DNA from: WRGA01 sp031553395
Lineage (GTDB): Bacteria > Bacteroidota > Bacteroidia > Bacteroidales > WRGA01
Reading direction: 5' to 3'
Assembly (NCBI GenBank): GCA_031553395.1
Contig: JAVBLR010000005.1
Location: 1 to 64,000, forward strand
DNA length: 64,000 nt
The position numbers and the translations under genes are program-made. The notes beneath the pieces were generated by a model. That model was not told the origin of the DNA. It searched no databases and saw only the letters and a program-made list of their open reading frames with translations. This document shows, piece after piece, positions 25,605 through 34,525 of the stretch (positions within the stretch are counted from its first letter, which is position 1; every line of letters begins with the position of its first letter).

Positions 25605-27902
25605 ATGAGTATGTACAATGAACCTGTTATTACAGAAAAAGATCAAGAAGAAGATAGCATAAATCTAAAACAAATATTTTTTAAATATTTATCCTATTGG
25701 AAATGGATTGTTGTATCTGTTGTTTTATTCATAATCTTGGCTTTTCTATATACAAAAATTACAACTCCTATTTTTGAGGTAAAATCCAGCATTTTAATAA
25801 AGAGCAGAGATAAAGCTTCTCCTACAAATGATATAATGAGTCAACTCAATTTGTTTTCGGGAGCCAAAGAAACAGATAACGAGGTTGAAATTTTCAAATC
25901 CTATACTTTAATGGAAAGAGTTGTGAAAGATCTGAACTTAACAGCTCGTTACTATACAAGAGAAGGGTTAAGAAAAAGAGAACTATACAAAGACTCTCCT
26001 ATAAAAGTTGAGATTATTACCCCCAATGACTCTTTATTCAAAGAGCCTTTAAAAATGCGAATATTAGAAGGTAATAAAATTCAAATAGACGAAAATACAT
26101 ATTCCTTTAATACTCCTATTTATGATTTTAAAGGCGCTTTCAAAGTTATTGCGAATGATTCTATTCTAAAAAGTTGGGATAAAGATGACAAAATAACTGT
26201 ATATTTATCAAGCATAAAAAGTGCAGTGAGGCAAATACAAAATGATCTTACTGTTGAAACACCAACTAAAGGGAAATCAACTGTTCTATATCTAAACCTT
26301 ATGGCGGCAGAACCAGCCATGGGAGTCGACATCTTAACAGATTTGATTTTAAAATATAATGAAGCAAATATTGAGGATAAAAACACTGTAGCTAAAAACA
26401 CCTTAGAATTTATAGAAGATCGTATCAAATTGATATCTGTAGAATTAGGTGATGCTGAAAGAACTGTGGAACGTTTTAAATCAACTCATGGAATTACAGA
26501 CATCGGAACAGAATCGAAACTTTTCCTAGAAAGTGTACAGACAAAAGATGCTGAATTAAGTAGGGTTAATATTCAATTAAATGTATTAAAAAACATAGAA
26601 AGATATGTATTAAATAAAAATAATAATACAACTTCTGCTCCAGCAACATTAGGAATTGAAGATCCCACTTTACTTGAACTGATAAAACAATTAACGACAT
26701 TAGAGACAGAACGAGCAAAAGCGCTACAAACAGTTCCGGCAAGTAACCCGTTAATCATTGCCATGGATGAGCCGATAGAAAACCTGAAACGTAGTATTTA
26801 TTCCAACATCCAAGTACTGAAACAAAGCTTAGAAATAACAAAACGGAATATCCAGCAAGATAATGCACGATTAGAGTATATTATTAAATCTGTTCCTCAA
26901 AAAGAACGAGAACTTGTAGACGTTACTCGCCAACAAGCAATTAAAAATGAATTATACATGTTCTTGTTGTCAAAAAAAGAAGAAGCAGCTCTTTCTTATG
27001 CGTCAACTGTTTCTGATAGTAGGGTAATAGACTATCCAATAAGTTCTGAAGGCCCCGTAAAACCTGTAAAAAGAAATATCTTTTTAATATTTTTTATACT
27101 AGGATTAATCGCTCCAATTGGAGTTATTTATATACGAGATTTAATATACAATAAAATTGCTGACCGTTCTGATGTTCGTAAAGCAACAACAATTCCTATT
27201 ATTGGTGAAATCTCATTTTTGGAAAATAAGACTGCTCCTATTTCAATTAATCAAGATGTAAGAAATAAGCAAGCAGAACAAATCCGAACATTACGAACCA
27301 ATCTCCAATTCATGGGTAATGGAAACTCTCAGTGTATACTATTTACATCCAATACAAGTGGAGAAGGTAAATCATTTACATCCTTAAACTTAGGAGCAAG
27401 TTTAGCACTAACTGGTAAAAAAACAGTAATTTTAGGATTTGATATGAGAAGGCCTCAATTACAAAAAGAATTAGAACTCAAAAATACTACCGGGCTAAGT
27501 AGCTATTTATCTGGACAAACAGAATTAGATAAAATTACTTTTCCAATACAAAATTTCTCTAATTACTTTATAATACCAAGCGGTCCTATTCCTCCTAATC
27601 CTATTGAATTAATGATGAACGAACGCATGGATTCTCTATTCAAAGAACTTAGGGAAAAGTATGATTACATTGTAATGGACAGCCCTCCTGTTGGATTGGT
27701 AAGTGATGCTTTAATTTTGGAAAAACACGCAGATATTACATTATATATCGTTCGACACGATTATACGCCTAAAGAAAGTATAAAACAAATTGATGATTTA
27801 TATAGAGATAAACGATTCAAAAACTTAGGTATTATTATCAATGGTGTAAAAGATGATTCCATGTTTTATGGGTATAAACGAGCAGGATCTTATTATGAAT
27901 AA
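25605..27902 (+). CDS. Wzc-type polysaccharide tyrosine autokinase
   Basis: 765 aa, inner membrane. N-terminal Wzz chain-length domain between two membrane helices (about 30-50 and 490-510), with a periplasmic coiled-coil region (about 265-460), then a cytoplasmic BY-kinase: Walker A TSNTSGEGKS, Walker A' VILGFDMRRPQL, Walker B IVMDSPPVG. The C-terminal tyrosine cluster MFYGYKRAGSYYE is the autophosphorylation site. Such proteins control polymerisation and export of capsule or exopolysaccharide. No Wza, Wzx, Wzy or glycosyltransferase gene is nearby, so it acts on a locus elsewhere or the locus is split. Confidence 0.92.
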   Translation: MSMYNEPVITEKDQEEDSINLKQIFFKYLSYWKWIVVSVVLFIILAFLYTKITTPIFEVKSSILIKSRDKASPTNDIMSQLNLFSGAKETDNEVEIFKSYTLMERVVKDLNLTARYYTREGLRKRELYKDSPIKVEIITPNDSLFKEPLKMRILEGNKIQIDENTYSFNTPIYDFKGAFKVIANDSILKSWDKDDKITVYLSSIKSAVRQIQNDLTVETPTKGKSTVLYLNLMAAEPAMGVDILTDLILKYNEANIEDKNTVAKNTLEFIEDRIKLISVELGDAERTVERFKSTHGITDIGTESKLFLESVQTKDAELSRVNIQLNVLKNIERYVLNKNNNTTSAPATLGIEDPTLLELIKQLTTLETERAKALQTVPASNPLIIAMDEPIENLKRSIYSNIQVLKQSLEITKRNIQQDNARLEYIIKSVPQKERELVDVTRQQAIKNELYMFLLSKKEEAALSYASTVSDSRVIDYPISSEGPVKPVKRNIFLIFFILGLIAPIGVIYIRDLIYNKIADRSDVRKATTIPIIGEISFLENKTAPISINQDVRNKQAEQIRTLRTNLQFMGNGNSQCILFTSNTSGEGKSFTSLNLGASLALTGKKTVILGFDMRRPQLQKELELKNTTGLSSYLSGQTELDKITFPIQNFSNYFIIPSGPIPPNPIELMMNERMDSLFKELREKYDYIVMDSPPVGLVSDALILEKHADITLYIVRHDYTPKESIKQIDDLYRDKRFKNLGIIINGVKDDSMFYGYKRAGSYYE

Positions 27903-27912
27903 TAGAAATAAT

Positions 27913-27944
27913 AAAGGCAATTTTATTCTAATAAAACTGCCTTT
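27913..27944 (+). terminator. hairpin terminator after the Wzc-type gene
   Basis: AAAGGCAATTTTAT (27913-27926), loop TCTA, ATAAAACTGCCTTT (27931-27944), then TT. Confidence 0.85.
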
Positions 27945-28002
27945 TTGCTAATATGATTATCAAAATATTTATTTGAATAGAATGTATTCTCAAACATTTC
28001 AT

Positions 28003-28010
28003 TATCTTTG
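28003..28010 (+). promoter_or_regulatory. -7 box for rplS
   Basis: TATCTTTG matches TAnnTTTG; leader of about 80 bases. No known ribosomal-protein leader motif recognised. Confidence 0.6.
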
Positions 28011-28097
28011 CAGCCGCTTTCACGTAATCTCTTACAAAAGAATTGAAATTTGTAATATTGCGTTTTATGTCAAGTAATATATAAAAAAGCTATAACA

Positions 28098-28445
28098 ATG
28101 GATTTAATTAAAATCGCAGAACAATCGTTCGCCACAGGAAAAGAGCATCCTAAATTTAAAAGTGGCGATACTGTAACAATTGCTTACCGCATTGTTGAAG
28201 GAAACAAAGAACGTATTCAAAATTACCGTGGAGATGTTATAAAAATCGCAGGACATGGTGATAAAAAACGTTTTACAGTTCGCAAAATGTCAAACGGTGT
28301 TGGTGTAGAAAGAATTTTCCCAATGGAATCACCTTTTATCGAAAGTATTACCGTTAATAAGGTAGGAAAAGTACGTAGAGCAAAACTATATTATCTACGT
28401 AAACTTACAGGTAAAAAAGCAAAAATCAAAGAAAAGAGAGTATAA
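28098..28445 (+). CDS. rplS: 50S ribosomal protein L19
   Basis: 115 aa, at the 30S/50S interface. Family motifs KSGDTVTIAYRIVEGNKERIQ, FTVRKMSNGVGVERIFP and the basic end KVRRAKLYYLRKLTGKKAKI are clear. Not in the usual rpsP-rimM-trmD-rplS group; it stands alone with its own -7 box and a strong terminator shared with hisS, as often in Bacteroidetes. Confidence 0.97.
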   Translation: MDLIKIAEQSFATGKEHPKFKSGDTVTIAYRIVEGNKERIQNYRGDVIKIAGHGDKKRFTVRKMSNGVGVERIFPMESPFIESITVNKVGKVRRAKLYYLRKLTGKKAKIKEKRV

Positions 28446-28464
28446 GTATATTTTTACTTTTATC

Positions 28465-28497
28465 AAAAAAGCTGCTTGTTTATCAAGCAGCTTTTTT
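28465..28497. terminator. bidirectional terminator, rplS/hisS
   Basis: AAAAAAGCTGCTTG (28465-28478), 5-base loop, CAAGCAGCTTTTTT (28484-28497). Perfect 14-bp stem with A/T tracts on both sides. Confidence 0.92.
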
Positions 28498-28502
28498 TGA
28501 TT

Positions 28503-29864
28503 TTACTTCGATATATTATCTATAATTTTATCCGGAATTATCAATAATTGCTCTCCACTCTTCATATCCTTCAGTGTAATTTTATTTTCAGCAATTTCGT
28601 TTTCGCCGGCAATAACCACATAACGAATATTTTTACTATCAGCGTAAGCCATTTGTTTTTTCATTTTTGCAGCTTCAGGATAAATTTCAACAGAAATTCC
28701 ATTTTTTCGGATAGTAGAAATAATCGGCAAACAATAATCAACTTCCTTTTCTCCAAAATTAGTAAACATAACTGTTGTTGACGATGCTAATTCTGCTGGA
28801 TATAAGCTCAATTGATTTAATACATCAAAAATACGATCGGCACCAAATGATATTCCGACACCCGAAACATCCGAAAGTCCGAATACACCTGTAAGATTAT
28901 CATAGCGGCCACCTCCGGAAATGCTTCCCATTTCGGCATCCAATGCTTTTACTTCGAATATTGCACCGGTATAATAATTTAACCCGCGAGCTAATGTAAG
29001 GTCTAATTCTACAATTGAACGGATTTTCAATTTATCCGTTTTATTCAGAATAAACTCCAATTCGTCAATTCCCTTTTGTCCAACGTTAGATGTTGACAAA
29101 ACATTACGAAGAACTGCAATTTTTTCATTATTCGCTCCTTTTAGTTGAATAATCGGCTGAAGTAAATCAATTGCTTTTTCAGAAATTCCCTTAGAAGTAA
29201 GTTCTTCGTTTACTTTTTCAAGCCCGATTTTATCTAATTTGTCAATAGCAACTGTAATATCCACAATTTTATCCGATTCACCAATAATTTCAGCAATTCC
29301 ACTTAAAATCTTTCGATTATTTATTTTAATGCAAACCCGAATATCAAAACGATTATAAACTTCATCAATTACTTGCACTAATTCCACTTCATTTAATAAA
29401 GAATCACTTCCGACAACATCAGCATCACATTGAAAAAATTCACGGTAACGTCCTTTTTGTGGGCGGTCGGCACGCCAAACAGGTTGAATTTGGTATCGTT
29501 TAAACGGAAAATTAATCTCATTCCGGTGCTGCACAACAAAACGGGCAAACGGAACAGTAAGATCATAACGCAATCCTTTTTCCGAAATCTTACTCGTCAA
29601 TTTCAACGAATTACGTGAAATAAGCTCTTCCTCATTTACATCCGAAAGAAAATCTCCGGAATTCAATATTTTGAATAACAGTTTATCCCCTTCTTCCCCA
29701 TATTTTCCCAATAAGGTAGAAAGATTCTCCATTGCCGGGGTTTCGATTTGCTCGAACCCATAAAGCTTGAAAACACTGGAAATTGTATTAAAGATGTAGT
29801 TTCGTTTTGCCATTTCTTGCGGCAAAAAATCACGAGTTCCTTTGGGAATTGAAGGTTTTTGCAT
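28503..29864 (-). CDS. hisS: histidine--tRNA ligase
   Basis: 453 aa class II synthetase. Motif 2 region QIQPVWRADRPQKGRYREFFQCD, histidine A loop LTLARGLNYYTGAIFEV and GGGRYDNLTGVFG are all visible; the C-terminal anticodon-binding domain (about 355-450) is present. The N-terminal stretch GTRDFLPQEMAKRNYIF is normal. A -7 box at 29887-29894 gives a leader of only about 16 bases. Confidence 0.96.
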   Translation of the reverse strand: MQKPSIPKGTRDFLPQEMAKRNYIFNTISSVFKLYGFEQIETPAMENLSTLLGKYGEEGDKLLFKILNSGDFLSDVNEEELISRNSLKLTSKISEKGLRYDLTVPFARFVVQHRNEINFPFKRYQIQPVWRADRPQKGRYREFFQCDADVVGSDSLLNEVELVQVIDEVYNRFDIRVCIKINNRKILSGIAEIIGESDKIVDITVAIDKLDKIGLEKVNEELTSKGISEKAIDLLQPIIQLKGANNEKIAVLRNVLSTSNVGQKGIDELEFILNKTDKLKIRSIVELDLTLARGLNYYTGAIFEVKALDAEMGSISGGGRYDNLTGVFGLSDVSGVGISFGADRIFDVLNQLSLYPAELASSTTVMFTNFGEKEVDYCLPIISTIRKNGISVEIYPEAAKMKKQMAYADSKNIRYVVIAGENEIAENKITLKDMKSGEQLLIIPDKIIDNISK

Positions 29865-29886
29865 AATTATTTTTATTTTCGGACTG

Positions 29887-29894
29887 CAAACTTA
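29887..29894 (-). promoter_or_regulatory. -7 box for hisS
   Basis: Minus strand TAAGTTTG, 22 bases before the hisS ATG at 29864. Confidence 0.6.
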
Positions 29895-29996
29895 CAAAAA
29901 CCCATTTATATCTCAAAGTTGTTTTGTTTGGCAGCATTTGATATTATCAAGCATTTATGCTTTATTTGCAGAGAATTATCAACAAAATATACACCT

Positions 29997-30368
29997 ATGT
30001 TGAGAAAAGACTTTTTAATCCGGCAATTAAATGAATTTGTAAGAGCATTGCTTACATTGCTTTTACATAGTAAAGGAATATCAGACAAAGATGTAAAAGA
30101 AACTATAAGTCAAACCTACAGCTTTCTAAATCTCACAAAAGATAATTTCCGGGAACTCACTTTTGAAGATATAATCACCCACTTTGAAGAAGAACCAATG
30201 AAACTAGAAAAATTAGAGTTAACCGGACTTCTCTTACTGGAAGAATATAATATTTCTGAAAACAAGGAGGATGATAGATATTTGCAAGATTTAGGCAAAG
30301 ACATATTGCTGTATGTTGATAAAAACAGCAATACATACTCATTAGAAAGAAAAATATTATTAGGATAA
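29997..30368 (+). CDS. conserved small cytoplasmic protein, function unknown
   Basis: 123 aa from ATG 29997 (MLRKDFLIRQLNEFVRALL). An in-frame ATG at 29859 overlaps hisS and gives an unlikely Cys/Phe-rich extension, so it is rejected. Predicted mostly alpha-helical; motifs include FVRALLTLLLHSKG and LEKLELTGLLLLEEYN. Related short proteins occur in Bacteroidales without known function; a tetratricopeptide or DUF assignment cannot be made. Divergent from hisS, convergent with mnmD. Confidence 0.65.
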   Translation: MLRKDFLIRQLNEFVRALLTLLLHSKGISDKDVKETISQTYSFLNLTKDNFRELTFEDIITHFEEEPMKLEKLELTGLLLLEEYNISENKEDDRYLQDLGKDILLYVDKNSNTYSLERKILLG

Positions 30369-30401
30369 ATGAGAACTTTGTATTGTCTATTAATTTGAAG
30401 G

Positions 30402-31055
30402 TTAACTCTTTGTTCCCCGAAGCATTTCTCTTTTCCCTGGAGGTCCTGGTAACCGTTCGGTTTTAAAACCGGCATGCTGCATATTTCGGCGTACTTGGCC
30501 TTTTGCACAATATGTTGTCATAATTCCTCCTGTATTCATGCAATCAAAAAGCTTTTGAAAAATATCTTCCGTCCACATTTCGGGCTGAACATCTGGAGAA
30601 AATGCATCAAAATATACCACATCATATTTTTCCTCAAATTGATATGTAGTAAAATCAGCACAAATCTTATTCAAAAAAAATAAATTAGATATACAGATTG
30701 GTTGATTCCATTCGCATTCGTGCATTTTAGAGAAAAGCCCGTCCGCATTTTCATAATTTAAATTTGTCGTAATTTCATGTGATACCGGAAATAATTCAAT
30801 GCTTGTATAATGAATTGTTTTTTGAATTTTATCAGCTTCAAGCATTGTCAACAATGCATTAAGTCCTGTTCCAAATCCAATTTCCAATATATTCAATTCT
30901 TCTTTTAATGAATGAAAGGCATCTAATCCAGCATGGATAAAAACATGTATGGATTCGGTGATTGCACCGTTCACAGAATGATAACATTCATTTAAATCCG
31001 GAGAAAATAATGTAGAAGAACCGTCGTTCGTTATTTGTAAAATCGGAGCTTTCAT
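30402..31055 (-). CDS. mnmD: tRNA (mnm5s2U34) methyltransferase, MnmD-type
   Basis: 217 aa. MnmD is the methyltransferase half of MnmC; it methylates the nm5 group of U34 in tRNA. AdoMet site NILEIGFGTGLNALL (about residues 54-68), the stretch YDVVYFDAFSPDVQPEMW and the C-terminal CAKGQVRRNMQHAGF ... GPPGKREM are typical. No MnmC FAD oxidase domain is fused, the usual stand-alone arrangement in Bacteroidetes. Its ATG overlaps the stop of lnb (4 bases), so the two are translationally coupled. Confidence 0.92.
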   Translation of the reverse strand: MKAPILQITNDGSSTLFSPDLNECYHSVNGAITESIHVFIHAGLDAFHSLKEELNILEIGFGTGLNALLTMLEADKIQKTIHYTSIELFPVSHEITTNLNYENADGLFSKMHECEWNQPICISNLFFLNKICADFTTYQFEEKYDVVYFDAFSPDVQPEMWTEDIFQKLFDCMNTGGIMTTYCAKGQVRRNMQHAGFKTERLPGPPGKREMLRGTKS

Positions 31056-32266
31056 TTTTTATCAGCAAACAATTTAGTTTGGATAATCGCATAAGAAACC
31101 GAGCGAATGTACAATGTAAGAACTAATGGAAAAAAAGCAGCATTAAAATCTTGAGGAAAGAGCTTCCATCCACACATAAAAAGGAATAATATAGCGCTAT
31201 TTGCTCCCATATAATAAACAGCAAATTTTCGCAGTGGCTTTATTAATAATAATAAAATCAAAATAAGGTGCAACGGATGCAACCAAATCAATGAATAATT
31301 GGGGAAAGTAGCCGGATGCCCCGAAACAAAAGCCAAAAAGAAAAGTAGACATCCGGCTAATCCGGCAATTAAAAACAATAAAGCATCCAACCATCGAAAA
31401 TATCTTTTTCGGCGAATTTCAATTGCAGAAACAATCAATATGAGTCCGAAAAATATCCAGCAAATTACTGTCGGATTACTATCTTTTTGTGTATTATCAA
31501 CCGGATATTCGGGAACTAATTGTTGTGGTTCGCCATAAACCAAATTACGTATCTGCCCTTGCCTTGTTCCATCTTCATCCGGAACTGCCGTAGTTGCTTT
31601 GGCAAATACAGCCTCCAGTTTATCTGGCAAAAATAATTGTTCCGTTTGTCCTATCGGTCTATCAAGAGGTGCGCCTAACGCCAAATCAATTCCAAAAGTC
31701 AACCAACGATGATTCCGGTTACAATAATGAATTAATTTGCGAAAAGTTGTTTCGGGAAGAATATCAGGGTATTGAATTTTTTCCTCCAAATGTTTTTCAA
31801 TCAATATACGCGGACGGGTTGCACAATTATCATACAAAAAATTATAACGGTACTTTCTATTCTGAGGTAAACTATTTTCAACCAAAGCCTCCCAGATAGC
31901 TTGTTTCTCAGTTGATGATAAATTCAAAACCTGTTCTTTAACGCCAGATTTCCTATGAGCATATTGTGCAAGAAAAGCAGCACAATCGCTTACTCCCAAA
32001 ATATAATCGGTTTCCCCTTTTGTAAAACGATAAAGAAAATTGGGACTGTCGAAATCAAAGACACCATAATTAAACACCAAATCAATACCATTGCTAGGAT
32101 CATTTACGCGCACAGCCGTATGACCATAAACAGCATACGCCTCTGTACCCGGATCGCAGGTAAGTAAACTAATATAAGCCGAGTTCGACAATGTAGCCGG
32201 TTGAGAGTATAAATAGAGAGAAAATGCAAAAAGAAAAGCTATTAAGGATAAAACAATCTTTTTCAT
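31052..32266 (-). CDS. lnb: lipoprotein N-acyltransferase Lnb family (formerly DUF4105)
   Basis: 404 aa. Signal-like first helix, then a periplasmic domain (about 25-260) with YAVYGHTAVRVNDP and YNFLYDNCATRPR, whose His and Cys suggest a thiol-dependent acyl transfer or papain-like fold. Five membrane helices follow (about 270-400). DUF4105 was reassigned to Lnb, the enzyme that adds the third acyl chain to lipoproteins in Bacteroides; I rely on memory for this reassignment. It would act on the many lipoproteins in this window. Overlaps mnmD by 4 bases; -7 box at 32302. Confidence 0.78.
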   Translation of the reverse strand: MKKIVLSLIAFLFAFSLYLYSQPATLSNSAYISLLTCDPGTEAYAVYGHTAVRVNDPSNGIDLVFNYGVFDFDSPNFLYRFTKGETDYILGVSDCAAFLAQYAHRKSGVKEQVLNLSSTEKQAIWEALVENSLPQNRKYRYNFLYDNCATRPRILIEKHLEEKIQYPDILPETTFRKLIHYCNRNHRWLTFGIDLALGAPLDRPIGQTEQLFLPDKLEAVFAKATTAVPDEDGTRQGQIRNLVYGEPQQLVPEYPVDNTQKDSNPTVICWIFFGLILIVSAIEIRRKRYFRWLDALLFLIAGLAGCLLFFLAFVSGHPATFPNYSLIWLHPLHLILILLLLIKPLRKFAVYYMGANSAILFLFMCGWKLFPQDFNAAFFPLVLTLYIRSVSYAIIQTKLFADKK

Positions 32267-32301
32267 CGGAAAAAATTAATCAGTTGTAGTAAAAACATGA
32301 A

Positions 32302-32309
32302 CAAAAGTA
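32302..32309 (-). promoter_or_regulatory. -7 box for lnb-mnmD
   Basis: Minus strand TACTTTTG, 35 bases before the ATG at 32266. Confidence 0.55.
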
Positions 32310-32332
32310 AGAAATATAAAATGATAAAATAA

Positions 32333-32367
32333 AAAGCAACATTATTTTTAAAAAACAATGTTGCTTT
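32333..32367 (-). terminator. hairpin terminator after the L,D-transpeptidase gene
   Basis: AAAGCAACATT (32333-32343) pairs with AATGTTGCTTT (32357-32367); on the minus strand a T-rich run follows. Confidence 0.8.
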
Positions 32368-32406
32368 AGAATAACTTTAAAATATCTGGTATCAAATACT
32401 AAAACA

Positions 32407-34134
32407 CTAATTAGTTTGTAGTTTTTTTAATATTTTTCCATCCATATTATACACATCATCAGCAAAATAAACATTACCATCAGGCAATACATACACTGTG
32501 AAATAATCAATAGTCAACGGAACTTTTTGTGCCAAATTAATCACATTCTCCAGTTTCCTTAGTTGTCCTTTTTTCTGCAAATCTTTTCCTTCTTGCGATT
32601 CTGGAGCTTTATCAATGGAAATTAAAATCCGGTCTAAATAAACAGGATCCTTCTTTTCCAAAAGGAAATAACTCAATTCTATCGGTTTTTGCACACGTAC
32701 ACAACCATGACTCACGGCACGATTTTTATATGCAAAAGCATATTTGGACGGAGTATCGTGCAAATAAACCGAAAACGGATTATTAAACATAAACTTTATT
32801 CTGCCTAATGAATTCCCAGCTCCCGGATCTTGACGAATACTATAAGGAACTCTTGTACTCCAATCTACTGTACTCGGATCAACTTCTTTTCCGTTTTTAT
32901 CGATTAATTTCATCCGGTTACGTTGCAAATAATTGGGATTTCTCTTCATGTGAACAGATATTTCTTTATCAATGATACTTCGTGGAACACTCCAATTCGG
33001 ATTCAAGTTAATATAATAAATATCACTCTCCAATAAAGGTGTTTGATTTGTACCTGCTTTTCCTACGCAAACTCTCATTAATAAAGGATCATAACCCGGC
33101 TCAATCGCCTTCAACATAAATGCGGCAACATTCACTTCTACAAATTTAGCTCCCAAAGGTTTTACTCTTTTCCATCGTAATCGCTCCAAATTTACTTTTA
33201 TTTTTTCGGCATAATAACTCATTGGGCGATTCAACGCATCAATTGTAAGTCCGCCAACTTCATCATCTTCAGGATAAGAAGCTTGTTTCCTAAATTTATT
33301 GATAGCTTCAAATAAATCTGGAGTCAGTGTTCTATAAATGCTGTCAGCAGCAGTTGTTTGTGGGAGTTCGCCTGTTAACATCAACCGTTTGGCAATTGCC
33401 GGAAAAACCGTTGGATCGGCATCATTCAATTTGTAATTTTTCTTATCCTTTTTAGGAATGGCTTCAAAAACTGATGATTCTTTTGATTGATAAAATTTCA
33501 AAGCCTCCTGTAGTTTTATGTAAGCAGTATCCGTTGGTTGCGAACTTTTCAAAAATTCTGTCGGATTACTTTTTAAGGCTGCAGATAAATTTGCAAAATG
33601 ATTCGAATCGGGGCGTTGATAATCAATAAAATATTCTTTTGAAAATTCTTCCTTTGGATTTATGACTCCAAACCGCAATACTGTATTATAATCAAAAAAG
33701 GCCTTGGATGCCAGATATTCCAATTCAGCAAGATTTTTATACAAAACCGGCATATTGTTACTAAAGGATCCTGTTCGGATAGTATCAACCAGTTGTTTGA
33801 TTTTATTATTGCTAAATAATTCCGGATTTAGTCCATGCGTTGATGCAATATTTATATATGAAAGTAACGAATCCAACGAAGGGGATTCAAAAATATCTTT
33901 TGTCCACAGTGGTTCATGTTGATTATTTTGATAAAACTTATCAATCCGAGTTGTTCCTGAAAAAAATGACCGGAGAGTATCTGCTAAAACTTTTTCATCA
34001 AAATCAGGATAATGTTTTTTTAGTTCTGATTTAGAAAACAAAGAGAATCCGGAACCATCTTTCGAGTTACCTCCACAAGCAGTTAAAAGCAATATGCATA
34101 AAGATAAAAATCCGATAACCTTCGATAATTTCAT
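32407..34134 (-). CDS. L,D-transpeptidase lipoprotein (YcbB/LdtD-like)
   Basis: 575 aa. Lipoprotein signal peptide SLCILLLTACGGNS. A long N-terminal region (about 30-280, scaffold) is followed by a peptidoglycan-binding-like segment and a YkuD catalytic domain with YLHDTPSKYAF and SHGCVRV (catalytic Cys478). L,D-transpeptidases make 3-3 peptidoglycan crosslinks or attach proteins to the wall; the large YcbB type is the crosslinking kind. Single-gene unit with a downstream hairpin. Confidence 0.92.
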   Translation of the reverse strand: MKLSKVIGFLSLCILLLTACGGNSKDGSGFSLFSKSELKKHYPDFDEKVLADTLRSFFSGTTRIDKFYQNNQHEPLWTKDIFESPSLDSLLSYINIASTHGLNPELFSNNKIKQLVDTIRTGSFSNNMPVLYKNLAELEYLASKAFFDYNTVLRFGVINPKEEFSKEYFIDYQRPDSNHFANLSAALKSNPTEFLKSSQPTDTAYIKLQEALKFYQSKESSVFEAIPKKDKKNYKLNDADPTVFPAIAKRLMLTGELPQTTAADSIYRTLTPDLFEAINKFRKQASYPEDDEVGGLTIDALNRPMSYYAEKIKVNLERLRWKRVKPLGAKFVEVNVAAFMLKAIEPGYDPLLMRVCVGKAGTNQTPLLESDIYYINLNPNWSVPRSIIDKEISVHMKRNPNYLQRNRMKLIDKNGKEVDPSTVDWSTRVPYSIRQDPGAGNSLGRIKFMFNNPFSVYLHDTPSKYAFAYKNRAVSHGCVRVQKPIELSYFLLEKKDPVYLDRILISIDKAPESQEGKDLQKKGQLRKLENVINLAQKVPLTIDYFTVYVLPDGNVYFADDVYNMDGKILKKLQTN

Positions 34135-34525
34135 ACAATTAAATATTCTTTATAGATTAATGGTTTAAAGATAAAATTTTTTGTAAAAGTATATATATTT
34201 TTTAATTTGCCAAATCTCTATCTGGATAAGATTTGAACTGAAAGAACAACATAAAAAAACTAGAACTTAGTTGATTCAAAAATAAACATGTTATAAGTGT
34301 GAAAATTGCAGTTTCCTATTAATCTTGAGATTAACTGTTAATTAATAATCATATATTCAAAATAGTATTAATCTCTCTACTAGACATAGAAAATATAGAG
34401 AATTTATTTTAATACACTTGTTTTTAAAGCAAAATCTTTTTATTGAAAATCAATGAATAAAGTAAAAATAATCGTTATCTTTGCCTGAATTTTTTAGAAG
34501 AATAAAAAAGAAAGAAGACAATTTT
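34135..34525. other. 391-base intergenic region, ldt/pnp divergent promoters
   Basis: AT-rich, no ORF and no rpsO, which often precedes pnp elsewhere. Contains a weak inverted repeat GAGATTAA (34327-34334)/TTAATCTC (34368-34375) and the pnp -7 box at 34476. No RNA gene recognised. Confidence 0.5.
34476..34483 (+). promoter_or_regulatory. -7 box for pnp
   Basis: TATCTTTG. A TTG at 34481 that could extend the pnp frame lies within this box, which rules it out as start. Confidence 0.7.

Noticed and set aside
29859..29996. N-terminal extension of the small protein at 29997
   Set aside because: Would overlap the hisS start and its -7 box region and encodes a Cys/Phe/Tyr-rich stretch unlike the rest of the protein.
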